Of a stretch of DNA of 64,000 nucleotides, positions 1 through 8,543 are shown in pieces. The DNA lies in contig NZ_JACHKA010000001.1 of NCBI RefSeq assembly GCF_014203955.1, positions 1,922,001 to 1,986,000 of the forward strand, written 5' to 3'. A program made the translations under genes and the position numbers. The DNA is from Sphingobium lignivorans. GTDB lineage: Bacteria; Pseudomonadota; Alphaproteobacteria; Sphingomonadales; Sphingomonadaceae. How positions within the stretch are numbered: the first letter of the stretch is position 1; the number at the start of each line of letters is the position of its first letter. The notes beneath the pieces were generated by a model. It saw only the letters and a list, made by a program, of their open reading frames with translations. It was not told the DNA's origin and did no database searches.

Positions 1-314
1 GGCTCGCCCTCGCACTCGGTGACGATGGCGAAGGAGCGCATCTTCACCGAGCCGTCCGGCTGAGGTTTGAACTGGGTTTGCGTCACATGATGCTGACGGC
101 CGGGAAAGCCCGCTGCGTTGCGATAATGTTCGGCAATGCCGCGAATACCCTCATGTCCGTCCCAGATGTCCGGATCCTCAAACACTTCCTCAACCATGCG
201 GGCGTCCGGCGTAAAGCAGGCGACCAGCGCCTCGACATCGCCGGTGTCCAGCGCCCAGCTATAATCGGCGATGAGATCCTGAAGGCCGATCCTGTCCTCG
301 ATAGGCAATGTCAT
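1..314 (-). CDS. SnoaL/NTF2-like domain protein (3' end outside window)
   Basis: The reading frame runs leftward and is cut by the window edge, so only about 104 N-terminal residues are visible. It opens MTLPIEDRIGLQDLIADY, with an ALDTGDVEALVACFTPDA stretch and a HHVTQT segment typical of the cone-shaped SnoaL-like/ring-hydroxylase-beta-like fold. The ATG at 314 is preferred over the ATG at 320 because GGGAGAGG sits six bases before it. Members of this fold include isomerases, dehydratases and non-catalytic subunits, so no reaction can be assigned. It is divergent from the TonB-dependent receptor gene. Confidence 0.75.
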   Translation of the reverse strand, partial: MTLPIEDRIGLQDLIADYSWALDTGDVEALVACFTPDARMVEEVFEDPDIWDGHEGIRGIAEHYRNAAGFPGRQHHVTQTQFKPQPDGSVKMRSFAIVTECEGE

Positions 315-578
315 CCGCATCCTCTCCCTGGTTGACCGGTCGTGCCGGCCCCGCTGGCATGGCGACAATTTAGTACAAGTTCAATGATTGTCGCGGCCGG
401 CGATTTCCGGCAATCGCGCCGCGATTTGCCGTCATTTTCCTGCACGTGCCGACCGCGCCGACGATCTCGCCGGGCAAGCGCCGATCATGGTCGCGCCGCG
501 CGGTCCGGTCAGGGAAGTGACAGCTTTCACCGATTATCGCATTCCGGACACCACTCACCAGCGAGGCTGATCCTGCCC

Positions 579-3224
579 ATGAACCATTCGTTCCGTTTCT
601 CCGCCATGATCCTGGCCACGGCATCTTTCGGCGCCTTGGCCGGGGCAGAGGCCAGTGCCCAGACGCTTGACGAGAAGGAAACGGAGCAGACGGACGGGAC
701 GATGTTGCCGCCGGTAGGGGCGGGCACCAGCGGGGAATTCGGCGACGAAGAGGAGATCGTCGTGACCGGTGCGCGCGAACGCGGCGCGGTGGTCGGCGAC
801 ACCAAACCCGAGCAGCAGTTCCACGCGGCGGATATCCGCGCGCTGGGCGTCAGCACGATCAGCGATCTGCTGACCGAACTCGGGCCGCAATTGCAGAGCG
901 CGAGCGGCAAGCCCCCGGTGACGCTGCTGGAAGGCCGGCGCATCGCCAGCTTTCGCGAGATCGCCTCGCTGCCTGCCGAGGCGATTGCCCGCGTCGACAT
1001 CCTGCCCGAGGAAGTGGGGCTGCGCTACGGATACAGCGCAGACCAGAAGGTGATGAACATCGTCCTGCGCCAGCGTTTCCGTGCCTTCACCGGTGAGGCG
1101 GGCACGCGGCTCCCGACTGCGGGCGGCGCAGCTACGCTGGAGGCAGAGGGTGGCTTCCTCGCCATCCGCAATGGCCAGCGCGTGAACATCTCGGCGGAAT
1201 GGACGCAGACCAACGGCCTGCTGGAATCGGATCGCGGACTCACCCGGCCGGAAAGCCCCGCCCGCTCGCTCGTTCCGCAGCGTGACCAATTGACCATCAA
1301 CGGCAGCTATTATCGCCCGCTGAGCGAGCGCACGCATGCGACCTTGAGCGCCGAGATCGGCACGACCGGCAGCGAGAGCGATGTCGGCCTCGCCTTGCCC
1401 GGCGTTACCATCCCCGGTGGCACGCTTTATGCCGGTGGCCCCGAGGACAGCATCGTCTATCCGACCGGCCCCGGCATCGGTGCTCTCGGCCGCTCGTCGA
1501 GCACGCAGAATGGCGAGATCGGCCTGACGATCAACGCGCAGCGCAGCTCGGGGCAATGGACGCTGACCGCCAATTACGCCCGGCAGGAATCGCGCGGCAT
1601 CACGGCCCGGCCCTTCGACCTCACCGCTTATGCGCAGGCGGTCGCGGCGGGCGATCCGACCGCCGACCCTCTGCTGCCGCTGGCGGGCAACTGGCTGGTC
1701 GGCCGGCCCGCGGACGAGACGCGCAGCACGCGCGACACCGCCAATGTCGACCTGCTCTACAATCGTTCGCTATTTCGGCTGCCGGCGGGCGATGTCGCGG
1801 CGACGGCGCGGGTCAGCGGTTCGACCCTGCGGATCGACAACAGCCTCGACCGCGATCTCGTCCTTACCCGGCGAAATCTCGCGCGGGATGCCGCCAGCGG
1901 CGCGCTGACGCTGGAAATCCCCCTCACGTCGGCTTCGAGCCCGATCGGCCGCCTCTCTGCCAATGCGAGCGGCGGGGTGGAGCATCTCTCCGACGCGGGG
2001 ACGCTGCGCGAACTCGGGCTCGGCCTCAACTGGACACCGCGCCGGGGCATCGCTTTCTCGGCTTCCTATCGCGACGAGAAGACCGCACCGACACCAGCGC
2101 AACTGGGCGATCCGGTCACTTTCACCCAGTTCGTGCCGGTGTTCGATTATGTGCGGGGCGAAACCGCGCTGGTCACTACCATTTCCGGCGGCAATGCCGG
2201 GCTGGATGCGCCGCGTGCGCGGAATTTCCGCTTGGGCGTCGTGGTAACGGCGCTGGACGACCCGAACCTGCGCCTGAGCCTCGACTATAGCCGGCGGCGG
2301 ACCGATGCCGGCATCACAGGCTTCCCCGGCATCACGGCAGAAACCGCAGCGGCCTTCCCGGACCGTTTCATGCGGGATGGCGAGGGCAGGCTGACGCAGG
2401 TGGACCTGCGGCCGATCAACATCAGGGAAGAGAAGCGCGATTCGATCCGCTGGGGCATCAATTTCAGCAAGCGGCTGCGGACACCGCAAAGCCAGATCGA
2501 TGCGATGCGGGCGGCGTTCCAGCGGCGGGGCGCTCAAGGTGGGCAGGGCGGGGCAGGGCGGCAACCCGGCCAGGATGCGCCTGCGCCGGGCGGCGAGGGC
2601 GAGCGGCCGCCTGCGGAGGGGGCGTCGGGGCAGGGCATGCGCGCCGATCGCGGCCCAGGCGGCGCCGGTGCCGGAGGCGGTCCGCGCGCCGGGGGTGGCG
2701 GCCGCTTCGGAGGCGGCGCCGGCGGGCCCGGTGGCGGCGGGCGCCTCAGCTTCGCGCTGTATCACGAGATCCAGCTCACCAACACGACGCAGCTGGCGAC
2801 GGGCCTGCCGGTGCTCGACCTGCTCGACGGCGCGGCGCTGGGCAGCGGCGCCGGGCCTTCCCGCCACACGGTGGAAGCGCAGGCCGGCTTGTCACGTAGC
2901 GGCTATGGCCTGCGCCTGACCGGAGAATGGAAAAGCGCGACGCATATCGATGGCATGGTGGGCGTCCCCTCCAGCCAGCTGCGGTTCGGTGACCTTGCGA
3001 CCGTCAATGTGCGCCTGTTCGCCAACCTGACGCAAATGCCCGGGCTCGTGACGAAAGTGCCGCTGCTGCGCGGGGTGCGGGTGCAGATCGGCGTCGACAA
3101 TCTGTTCAACAACCGCCAGCGCGTCACGGACGGCAATGGCTACACGCCCTTCGCTTACCAGCCCGCCTTCGTGGATCCGCTGGGCAGGACGATCCGGCTG
3201 AACATCCGCAAGCTGTTCTTCTGA
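579..3224 (+). CDS. TonB-dependent outer-membrane receptor with Gly-rich insert
   Basis: This is an 881-aa protein. The signal peptide ends ASA-Q near residue 28, a TonB-box-like EIVVTGA lies near residue 58, and a plug-like region follows (VSTISDLLTELGPQLQ). The C-terminus consists of beta-strand repeats ending in the aromatic RKLFF, as expected of an outer-membrane barrel. I chose the ATG at 579 because upstream residues in the same frame are Arg-rich and unlike a signal peptide. Residues of about 646 to 724 form a low-complexity Gly/Arg/Pro/Gln insertion between barrel strands. The substrate cannot be inferred, and the neighbours give no transport clue. Confidence 0.85.
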   Translation: MNHSFRFSAMILATASFGALAGAEASAQTLDEKETEQTDGTMLPPVGAGTSGEFGDEEEIVVTGARERGAVVGDTKPEQQFHAADIRALGVSTISDLLTELGPQLQSASGKPPVTLLEGRRIASFREIASLPAEAIARVDILPEEVGLRYGYSADQKVMNIVLRQRFRAFTGEAGTRLPTAGGAATLEAEGGFLAIRNGQRVNISAEWTQTNGLLESDRGLTRPESPARSLVPQRDQLTINGSYYRPLSERTHATLSAEIGTTGSESDVGLALPGVTIPGGTLYAGGPEDSIVYPTGPGIGALGRSSSTQNGEIGLTINAQRSSGQWTLTANYARQESRGITARPFDLTAYAQAVAAGDPTADPLLPLAGNWLVGRPADETRSTRDTANVDLLYNRSLFRLPAGDVAATARVSGSTLRIDNSLDRDLVLTRRNLARDAASGALTLEIPLTSASSPIGRLSANASGGVEHLSDAGTLRELGLGLNWTPRRGIAFSASYRDEKTAPTPAQLGDPVTFTQFVPVFDYVRGETALVTTISGGNAGLDAPRARNFRLGVVVTALDDPNLRLSLDYSRRRTDAGITGFPGITAETAAAFPDRFMRDGEGRLTQVDLRPINIREEKRDSIRWGINFSKRLRTPQSQIDAMRAAFQRRGAQGGQGGAGRQPGQDAPAPGGEGERPPAEGASGQGMRADRGPGGAGAGGGPRAGGGGRFGGGAGGPGGGGRLSFALYHEIQLTNTTQLATGLPVLDLLDGAALGSGAGPSRHTVEAQAGLSRSGYGLRLTGEWKSATHIDGMVGVPSSQLRFGDLATVNVRLFANLTQMPGLVTKVPLLRGVRVQIGVDNLFNNRQRVTDGNGYTPFAYQPAFVDPLGRTIRLNIRKLFF

Positions 3225-3234
3225 TCCGGCGGGC

Positions 3235-4137
3235 TCAGCCGAGCGGAATGACCTCACAGGGCAGCGCGGGGGGCACCACACCGGCAAACTGCTCGTCCCA
3301 ATGGGCAAAGGGCCGCACGGCACCGAGGCTGCGCCAGAGCGGCACGCGCGCCGCCTCGACCCGGACATGCACCCACTGCGCTTGCCCCGGCGCACCCGAG
3401 GCCAGCACGCCATCCTCCGGCGCGTCGCCATCCGGCGGAGCGAAGAGCCCGGCCGCGCCATAATTCTCGTCCAGAACCGGCGACCAGGGCGCCATCCCGA
3501 CCGTGGGAGCCTGCGCGACGAAGCACTGGTTCTCCAGTGCCCGCGCCTGCGCGCCGATCCGCACGCGCCAGTAGCCCTGCATGCTATCCGTGCAGGACGG
3601 CGCGAGGATGAGCGTCGCGCCCGCCTGGGCCTGCGCCCGGGCGATCATGGGAAACTCGATATCGTAGCAGATCGAGATTCCGATGAGGCCGATCGCGGTG
3701 CGGAACAGGCGGATCGCGGTGCCACCGGATATGCCCCAGCGCTCGCGCTCGAAGCGGGTCATCACGATCTTGTCCTGATGGCCCATCTGTCCCCCCGGCG
3801 TGAACAGGCGCGCGCGGTTTACGACGCAGCCATCCGGCAGCGGGCAGGGCAGGCTGGCGGCGAGGATATGGACATCATGCGCCGCGGCGAGAGCGCGGTG
3901 ATGCGCATCGATCTGTGGAGCCAGCCCCGCCACGAAACGGAGCGAGCCCTGCAGATCGCTCATGCTGGCAGGATCGAGCGCGGCCAGTTCCATCGCGCCA
4001 TATTCCGGAAAGACCAGCAGCCGGGCACCGGCATCGGTCGCTTCCTTCACCCATCGGGCCGTCTTCGCTTGCCATTCCGCGAAGCTGGCGAGCCGGTCGA
4101 TGGGATATTGGGCGAGGGCGAGATTGAAGGCGCTCAC
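3235..4137 (-). CDS. Carbon-nitrogen hydrolase (nitrilase superfamily)
   Basis: A cytosolic amidase/nitrilase-fold enzyme of 300 aa. The Glu-Lys-Cys triad is visible as E45 in FPEYGAMELA, K123 in HQDKIVMTRFE and C157 in GISICYDIEFP. The start is GTG and overlaps the stop of the upstream acetyltransferase gene (GTGA), which implies translational coupling. The residues around the nucleophile (CYDIEFP) resemble aliphatic amidase or omega-amidase-like branches, but the substrate is unknown. It is the last gene of a three-gene leftward operon. Confidence 0.88.
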   Translation of the reverse strand: MSAFNLALAQYPIDRLASFAEWQAKTARWVKEATDAGARLLVFPEYGAMELAALDPASMSDLQGSLRFVAGLAPQIDAHHRALAAAHDVHILAASLPCPLPDGCVVNRARLFTPGGQMGHQDKIVMTRFERERWGISGGTAIRLFRTAIGLIGISICYDIEFPMIARAQAQAGATLILAPSCTDSMQGYWRVRIGAQARALENQCFVAQAPTVGMAPWSPVLDENYGAAGLFAPPDGDAPEDGVLASGAPGQAQWVHVRVEAARVPLWRSLGAVRPFAHWDEQFAGVVPPALPCEVIPLG

Positions 4138-4727
4138 AGGCTTTTGTGCCAGAACTGCATGGGATGAGGCGTCTCCCGGGGCTGATCGAGGTCCTTCCAG
4201 TCATAATGCGCGATGACGCCCTCGAGCGGTGCGTAGCCCCGCTTGCGCCAGAACGGGCCGAGATCACGGGCGTCCGCCGGCCGGAGATCATGGCCGGCGG
4301 GCCGGATCACGCCGCAGAAGCAGGCTGAGCGGGCGCCGGCCGCCCGCGCCGCTGCCTCGCGTGCATCGAAGAAGGCATGGCCGAGACCGTGGCCGCGATG
4401 AGCCGGCAGCAGCACCGATTCCCCGAAATAGGCGAGGCGCGCGACGTCATGCCCGCGCTGCTCGAAGGGCGCGCGGAAGGCCGCTTCCTGCCCTGCCATG
4501 GGCGAAGCAGTGGCTGCGCCGACAATGACATCGCCGGCGCGCGCCACCACCAGCACGGCGCCCGGATCGTCGAGGAAATGCGCGAGATAGCGACGCTCGT
4601 AATCGAGCGACCCGTCGTAGAGGTAAGGCCACTCGCGGAACACGGTGATGCGCAGCCGCGCGAGATCCTCCAGCACGGCAGCGCGTGCCTCCGGCGCCAG
4701 CAGGGTCTCGACGGCGACCGCGTTCAC
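4134..4727 (-). CDS. GNAT-family N-acetyltransferase
   Basis: A 197-aa protein with the GNAT acetyl-CoA-binding core: a beta-4 strand at LAYFGESVLL followed by the RGHGLGHAFFDAREAAA pyrophosphate-binding loop near residues 110 to 130. The start is GTG, overlapping the stop of the NTF2-like gene by four bases. It lies between an NTF2-like protein and a nitrilase-family hydrolase in a tightly coupled operon. The acceptor substrate is not apparent. Confidence 0.8.
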   Translation of the reverse strand: MNAVAVETLLAPEARAAVLEDLARLRITVFREWPYLYDGSLDYERRYLAHFLDDPGAVLVVARAGDVIVGAATASPMAGQEAAFRAPFEQRGHDVARLAYFGESVLLPAHRGHGLGHAFFDAREAAARAAGARSACFCGVIRPAGHDLRPADARDLGPFWRKRGYAPLEGVIAHYDWKDLDQPRETPHPMQFWHKSL

Positions 4728-5149
4728 GCGGCCGCCTCTTCCTTGCTCACCTGCGCGATCCAGTCGGCGAGGTTGTAATAGACGGTGACGCGGGTGATGA
4801 GCCCGTCGGCGAGCGTGAAGAAAGCGCCCGCCGGCAATTCGTAGCGCTGGCCTCGCGCGGGAGGGAGGCCTTCCTCGCCCTGCAGATATTCCCCATGGAC
4901 GACGAACTCGGCGGCGGCCCGGCTGCCATCGTCACTGGCCATGATCGCGATGTCGGTCAGCCGCTCGCGATAGGCCTTGTCCATCCGGCCCAGGAACGCG
5001 CGGAAAGCCGCCTTGCCGGTTTCGCGACCGCCCTGATTGACGTCATGAGCGATATCGTCCGCGAGACAATCCAGCATGGTCTGGTGATCGCCCGTATTGA
5101 AGGCGGCGTAGTAACGCTCGATCAGGGAGATGGCTTCGTCACGCGTCAT
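4724..5149 (-). CDS. NTF2-like, ketosteroid-isomerase-related protein
   Basis: A 141-aa protein with the SnoaL/ketosteroid-isomerase-like fold (YYAAFNTGDHQTMLDCLADD at the N-terminus, then FVVHGEYLQGEEGLPPARGQRYELPAGAFF). This matches the short ketosteroid-isomerase-related family seen in proteobacteria beside amidohydrolases and acetyltransferases. It is the first gene of the leftward operon and is divergent from ald. No activity is demonstrated for the family branch. Confidence 0.8.
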   Translation of the reverse strand: MTRDEAISLIERYYAAFNTGDHQTMLDCLADDIAHDVNQGGRETGKAAFRAFLGRMDKAYRERLTDIAIMASDDGSRAAAEFVVHGEYLQGEEGLPPARGQRYELPAGAFFTLADGLITRVTVYYNLADWIAQVSKEEAAA

Positions 5150-5244
5150 CTGCTCGCTTCTCCGTCCAGAATTGTACCCCGGGGTCTCTATCGCCCCTCG
5201 CGCATTTCGCTAAGGTCAAATCCAAATAAAGCAGGAGAAGACTC

Positions 5245-6363
5245 ATGCTTGTCGGCACAGTCCGGGAAATCAAGACACATGAATATCGCGTCGGCCTGAC
5301 GCCTGAAAGCGTCCACGAACTCGTCACGCATGGCCATGACGTGCTGGTGGAAAGCGGCGCCGGCCTCGGCATCGGCGCGACCGACGAGGACTATCGCAAG
5401 GCGGGGGCACAGGTCGTCCCGACCGCCGGGGAGGTTTTCGAGCGCGCGGAAATGGTGGTCAAGGTGAAGGAGCCGCAGCCCGTCGAACGGGCGATGCTCC
5501 GCAAGGACCAGATCCTCTATACCTATCTCCACCTCGCGCCCGATGCCGAGCAGACGGCCGATCTGGTGAAATCCGGTGCGACCTGCATTGCCTATGAGAC
5601 AGTGACGGATGCCCATGGCGGCCTGCCGCTGCTCAAGCCGATGAGCCAGGTCGCCGGGCGCATGTCCATCCAGGCGGGCGCGACGGCGCTGGAGAAAGCG
5701 CATGGGGGCAGGGGCGTGCTGTTGGGTGGCGTGCCCGGCGTGCTGCCGGCCAGGGTGACGGTGATCGGCGGCGGCGTGGTCGGCTTCAATGCCGCGCAGA
5801 TGGCCGCGGGGCTGGGTGCGGACGTGACGATTCTCGATCGCAATCCCGAGGTGCTGGAAAAGCTCGGCACCTATTTCGAGGCGCGGGCCAAGACGCGCTT
5901 CTCCAACAAGGCCAATCTCGCCGATTGCGTGGCGCAGGCCGATCTGGTGATCGGCGCGGTGCTGATTCCCGGCGCGGCGGCCCCCAAGCTGGTCTCCCGC
6001 GAGATGCTGGGCACGATGAAGCAGGGCGCGGTGCTGGTCGACGTCGCCATCGACCAGGGCGGCTGCTTCGAAACGAGCGTGCCAACGACTCATGCCGAGC
6101 CGACCTACATCGTGGATGGCATCGTCCATTACTGCGTCGCCAACATGCCCGGCGCCGTCGCGCGCACCAGCACTTATGCGCTCAACAATGTGACGCTGCC
6201 GCACGCCCTGCGCATTGCCGACCTTGGCTGGAAGGAAGCGATGCGCCGCGACAGCCACCTGCTTGAAGGGCTCAACGTGTGGAACGGCCAGGTCACCTGC
6301 GCGCCGGTGGCGCAGGAGCATGGCTATGAGGTCGTGCCGCTGGAGAGCGCGCTGGAAGGGTAA
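5245..6363 (+). CDS. ald: Alanine dehydrogenase
   Basis: A 372-aa NAD-dependent L-alanine dehydrogenase that interconverts alanine and pyruvate plus ammonia. The N-terminal [20 protein letters not shown] is diagnostic. The substrate-binding K75 (KVKEPQP) and catalytic H96 (YTYLHLAPD) are present, and the Rossmann motif [12 protein letters not shown] is near residue 173. A clear AGGAGAAG ribosome binding site precedes the ATG. It is transcribed alone, divergent from the NTF2-like operon. Regulation by an Lrp/AsnC protein is common in the family, but no such gene is adjacent. Confidence 0.97.
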   Translation: MLVGTVREIKTHEYRVGLTPESVHELVTHGHDVLVESGAGLGIGATDEDYRKAGAQVVPTAGEVFERAEMVVKVKEPQPVERAMLRKDQILYTYLHLAPDAEQTADLVKSGATCIAYETVTDAHGGLPLLKPMSQVAGRMSIQAGATALEKAHGGRGVLLGGVPGVLPARVTVIGGGVVGFNAAQMAAGLGADVTILDRNPEVLEKLGTYFEARAKTRFSNKANLADCVAQADLVIGAVLIPGAAAPKLVSREMLGTMKQGAVLVDVAIDQGGCFETSVPTTHAEPTYIVDGIVHYCVANMPGAVARTSTYALNNVTLPHALRIADLGWKEAMRRDSHLLEGLNVWNGQVTCAPVAQEHGYEVVPLESALEG

Positions 6364-6367
6364 CGCA

Positions 6368-6589
6368 TCAGCTCTCGTAAGTGCGCTTGAGCGTCACCGC
6401 GTCGATCATCAGTCCGCCGGCGATCATCACGGCGCTGACGCAGGCGAGTGCCAGAAGCTTGCCGGGCGTTCCGGGATATTGCTCCATGTAATGGAGGCCC
6501 CGGGTGACGGCACCGAGGGCCAGGGCATAGATGGCCAGAAAGGCCTCGAACTTGGTCTTGATCGTGAAGAGGCGCCTGATCGTCTTCAT
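6368..6589 (-). CDS. Small conserved membrane protein
   Basis: The preferred product is 73 aa beginning MKTIRRLFTIKTKFEAFL. It has two hydrophobic helices (FLAIYALALGAVTRGLHYM and LLALACVSAVMIAGGLMIDAV) and a short charged C-terminus. I do not recognise a family beyond hypothetical proteins of sphingomonads. A longer form starting at an ATG at 6625 is possible, but its extra twelve residues look unlike a leader. It is convergent with ald, five bases from its stop. Confidence 0.6.
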   Translation of the reverse strand: MKTIRRLFTIKTKFEAFLAIYALALGAVTRGLHYMEQYPGTPGKLLALACVSAVMIAGGLMIDAVTLKRTYES

Positions 6590-6716
6590 GGCGATCGCTA
6601 CGCAATGTCCATGCCAGTCCCGCATTCCCGCGCCGGACGATGGTTAATGGTTAAGAAAGTGTAAACGCTGCCGACAGATCAGGCCGCGTGGAGGCATATT
6701 CATCCGTTGCCCGGCA

Positions 6717-7196
6717 TCACAGAAGATGCCCGAATTCCTGCACTACCTCGCGGTAGACGGGGCGCTTGAACGGCACGATCAGGTCGACCAGCTCTTCCGC
6801 CTGCACCCAGCGCCAGTCGGCGAACTCGGGATGGTGCGTCTCGATATTGATGTCGCCGTCCTCGCCCTTGAAGCGCAGGAGGAACCAGCGCTGGGCCTGG
6901 CCGCGATATTTGCCGCCCCATAATTTGCCGATGAGCGGCTCGGGCAGGTCGTAAAGATGCTCGCGGGCCGAACGCGCGATAATGTCCACGAGGTTGGCGG
7001 CGACGCCCGTTTCCTCGGCCAGTTCGCGCATCAGGGCCTGTTCGGCGGTTTCGCCCCGATCGATCCCTCCCTGCGGCATCTGCCAGGCATCGCCTTCCTT
7101 CGGCTGGATCCGCCTGCCGACGAATACATGGCCCTGCCGGTTGGCCAGCATGATGCCCACGCAGGGGCGATAGGGGAGGTCAGCCTTGTCCGTCAC
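6717..7196 (-). CDS. rppH: RNA pyrophosphohydrolase (Nudix)
   Basis: A 159-aa Nudix hydrolase that removes pyrophosphate from the 5' end of mRNAs and so triggers decay. The N-terminal LPYRPCVGIMLANRQGHVFVGRR and the Nudix box at residues 43 to 65 (GGIDRGETAEQAL, then RELAEETG) match RppH/NudH rather than MutT or diadenosine hydrolases. The start codon is GTG. It is monocistronic, with a 384-bp divergent intergenic region upstream. Confidence 0.93.
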   Translation of the reverse strand: MTDKADLPYRPCVGIMLANRQGHVFVGRRIQPKEGDAWQMPQGGIDRGETAEQALMRELAEETGVAANLVDIIARSAREHLYDLPEPLIGKLWGGKYRGQAQRWFLLRFKGEDGDINIETHHPEFADWRWVQAEELVDLIVPFKRPVYREVVQEFGHLL

Positions 7197-7580
7197 GGTT
7201 CTGCTCGCAATCGTCCTTCCTGAGGCGCTGCTTCATCCGATCAGCGCCCTGAGGCCTGCCGATGGCAAGCGGGGAGAGAAAAGGCAATGGCCGCGCGCGG
7301 CGCAACGGGCAGTTCATGCCTGCGATGATCCTTTCGGGCCACGGTGCCGCGATAGTCGCCATGTTCCCCCCAACGCCCCCACCTAATCCGGATCTTGTTT
7401 CCGGACGTCTTCCCGTGGGGACCGATCCGGAGCCGCCGACAGTAGCATGACCCGCGGCGTGGCGGATATCCTGATCGCGATGAATCCCGCCCCTCTCAGG
7501 ACGAATTCCGGCCCTTCGCCGGCCCGAGCGTTCATCGCCAATCGCTTGACGGCACGTCAGGAGGACCGGAAGAACAGCGG
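7197..7580. other. Intergenic region without a gene
   Basis: This 384-bp gap lies between the divergent rppH and metal-dependent hydrolase genes. I see no convincing coding frame or RNA gene. A perfect 7-bp inverted repeat (GGCGCTG at 7224 to 7230, CAGCGCC at 7242 to 7248) lies in the expected rppH leader. A second short repeat (TCCGG and CCGGA) lies near 7386 to 7404. It presumably holds both promoters. Confidence 0.4.
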
Positions 7581-8534
7581 ATGGACAATCTCACGCACAG
7601 CATGGTCGGCGCCGTGCTCGGGCAACTGGGGCTCAAGCGCAAGTCGGGCTTCGGCATGCCGACCATCATCATCGCGGCCAATATTCCGGACATCGACGCG
7701 ACGTGCACCGTCCTCGGCACGCAGTCGCTCGCCTTGCGCCGGGGGCTGACACACGGGCCGCTGGCCATGCTGATCCTGCCTGTCCTGCTTGCCGTCATCA
7801 TGGTCCTGGTGGACCGGTGGCAAGCCCGCCGCGGGACGCGCCCGGCGGGGAGGCTTCCGGTCCATTTCGGCTGGCTGTGGTTCATAGCTCTTGTCGGGAC
7901 GCTCAGTCATCCCGCTTTCGACTGGCTGAACAGCTATGGCGTACGCCTGCTCTCGCCCCTCAGCGACCGCTGGTTCTACGGCGACACGCTGTTCATCATC
8001 GATATCTGGCTCTGGGCACTGCTGATCGGCGGTTATGTCTGGGCGCGGCGGGGAGAGCGCGTTTCCTTTGACCGGATGAAGACACGCGCCGCGATCATCG
8101 TGGCGGCGAGCAGTGCCTATATCTTCGCCAATGGCGCCATCTCCGGCGTGGCGCAGGCGCAGGGCGACACATGGTTGCGCCAGCAAGGGCGGGCCCCCAA
8201 GATGCTGGTCGCCAATCCGCAACCCTTCATTCCATGGCAACGCGAGATGCTCTGGCGGGCGGATGGCCTCCATGGCCGCTTCCAATATAGTCTCTTCGGC
8301 AGCGCCGGGCCCGTCTCCGCTGCCGCACAGGGTCAGCCTACCGGAATGGACGACCCCGCCATCGAGAAGGCATGCGCGGTCGATCCCGATGCCCGTGCCT
8401 TCCTGTTCTGGTCACGCATGCCGCTCGCACGGCGCGAGGCCAATGGCGATCTGGTCCTGAGCGACCAGCGCTTCGACAGGATCCCGGTTCGCAACAGCTT
8501 CGTGATCCGGATTCCCGCCGAGGCCCTGCGGTAG
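7581..8534 (+). CDS. Membrane-bound metal-dependent hydrolase (YdjM/DUF457-like)
   Basis: A 317-aa integral membrane protein. The N-terminus MDNLTHSMVGAVLGQLG carries the conserved DxxTH motif, followed by ANIPDID and RGLTHG. These His/Asp motifs define the YdjM/YbcI (DUF457) family of predicted metal-dependent membrane hydrolases. Four or five hydrophobic segments follow, then a soluble C-terminal part from about residue 170. The physiological substrate is unknown. It is followed by the photolyase gene nine bases downstream, probably in one transcript. Confidence 0.85.
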   Translation: MDNLTHSMVGAVLGQLGLKRKSGFGMPTIIIAANIPDIDATCTVLGTQSLALRRGLTHGPLAMLILPVLLAVIMVLVDRWQARRGTRPAGRLPVHFGWLWFIALVGTLSHPAFDWLNSYGVRLLSPLSDRWFYGDTLFIIDIWLWALLIGGYVWARRGERVSFDRMKTRAAIIVAASSAYIFANGAISGVAQAQGDTWLRQQGRAPKMLVANPQPFIPWQREMLWRADGLHGRFQYSLFGSAGPVSAAAQGQPTGMDDPAIEKACAVDPDARAFLFWSRMPLARREANGDLVLSDQRFDRIPVRNSFVIRIPAEALR

Positions 8535-8543
8535 CGCCCCGCG

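Noticed and set aside
342..578. N-terminal extension of the TonB-dependent receptor frame
   Set aside because: The residues are Arg/Ser-rich and would hide the signal peptide that begins at 579.
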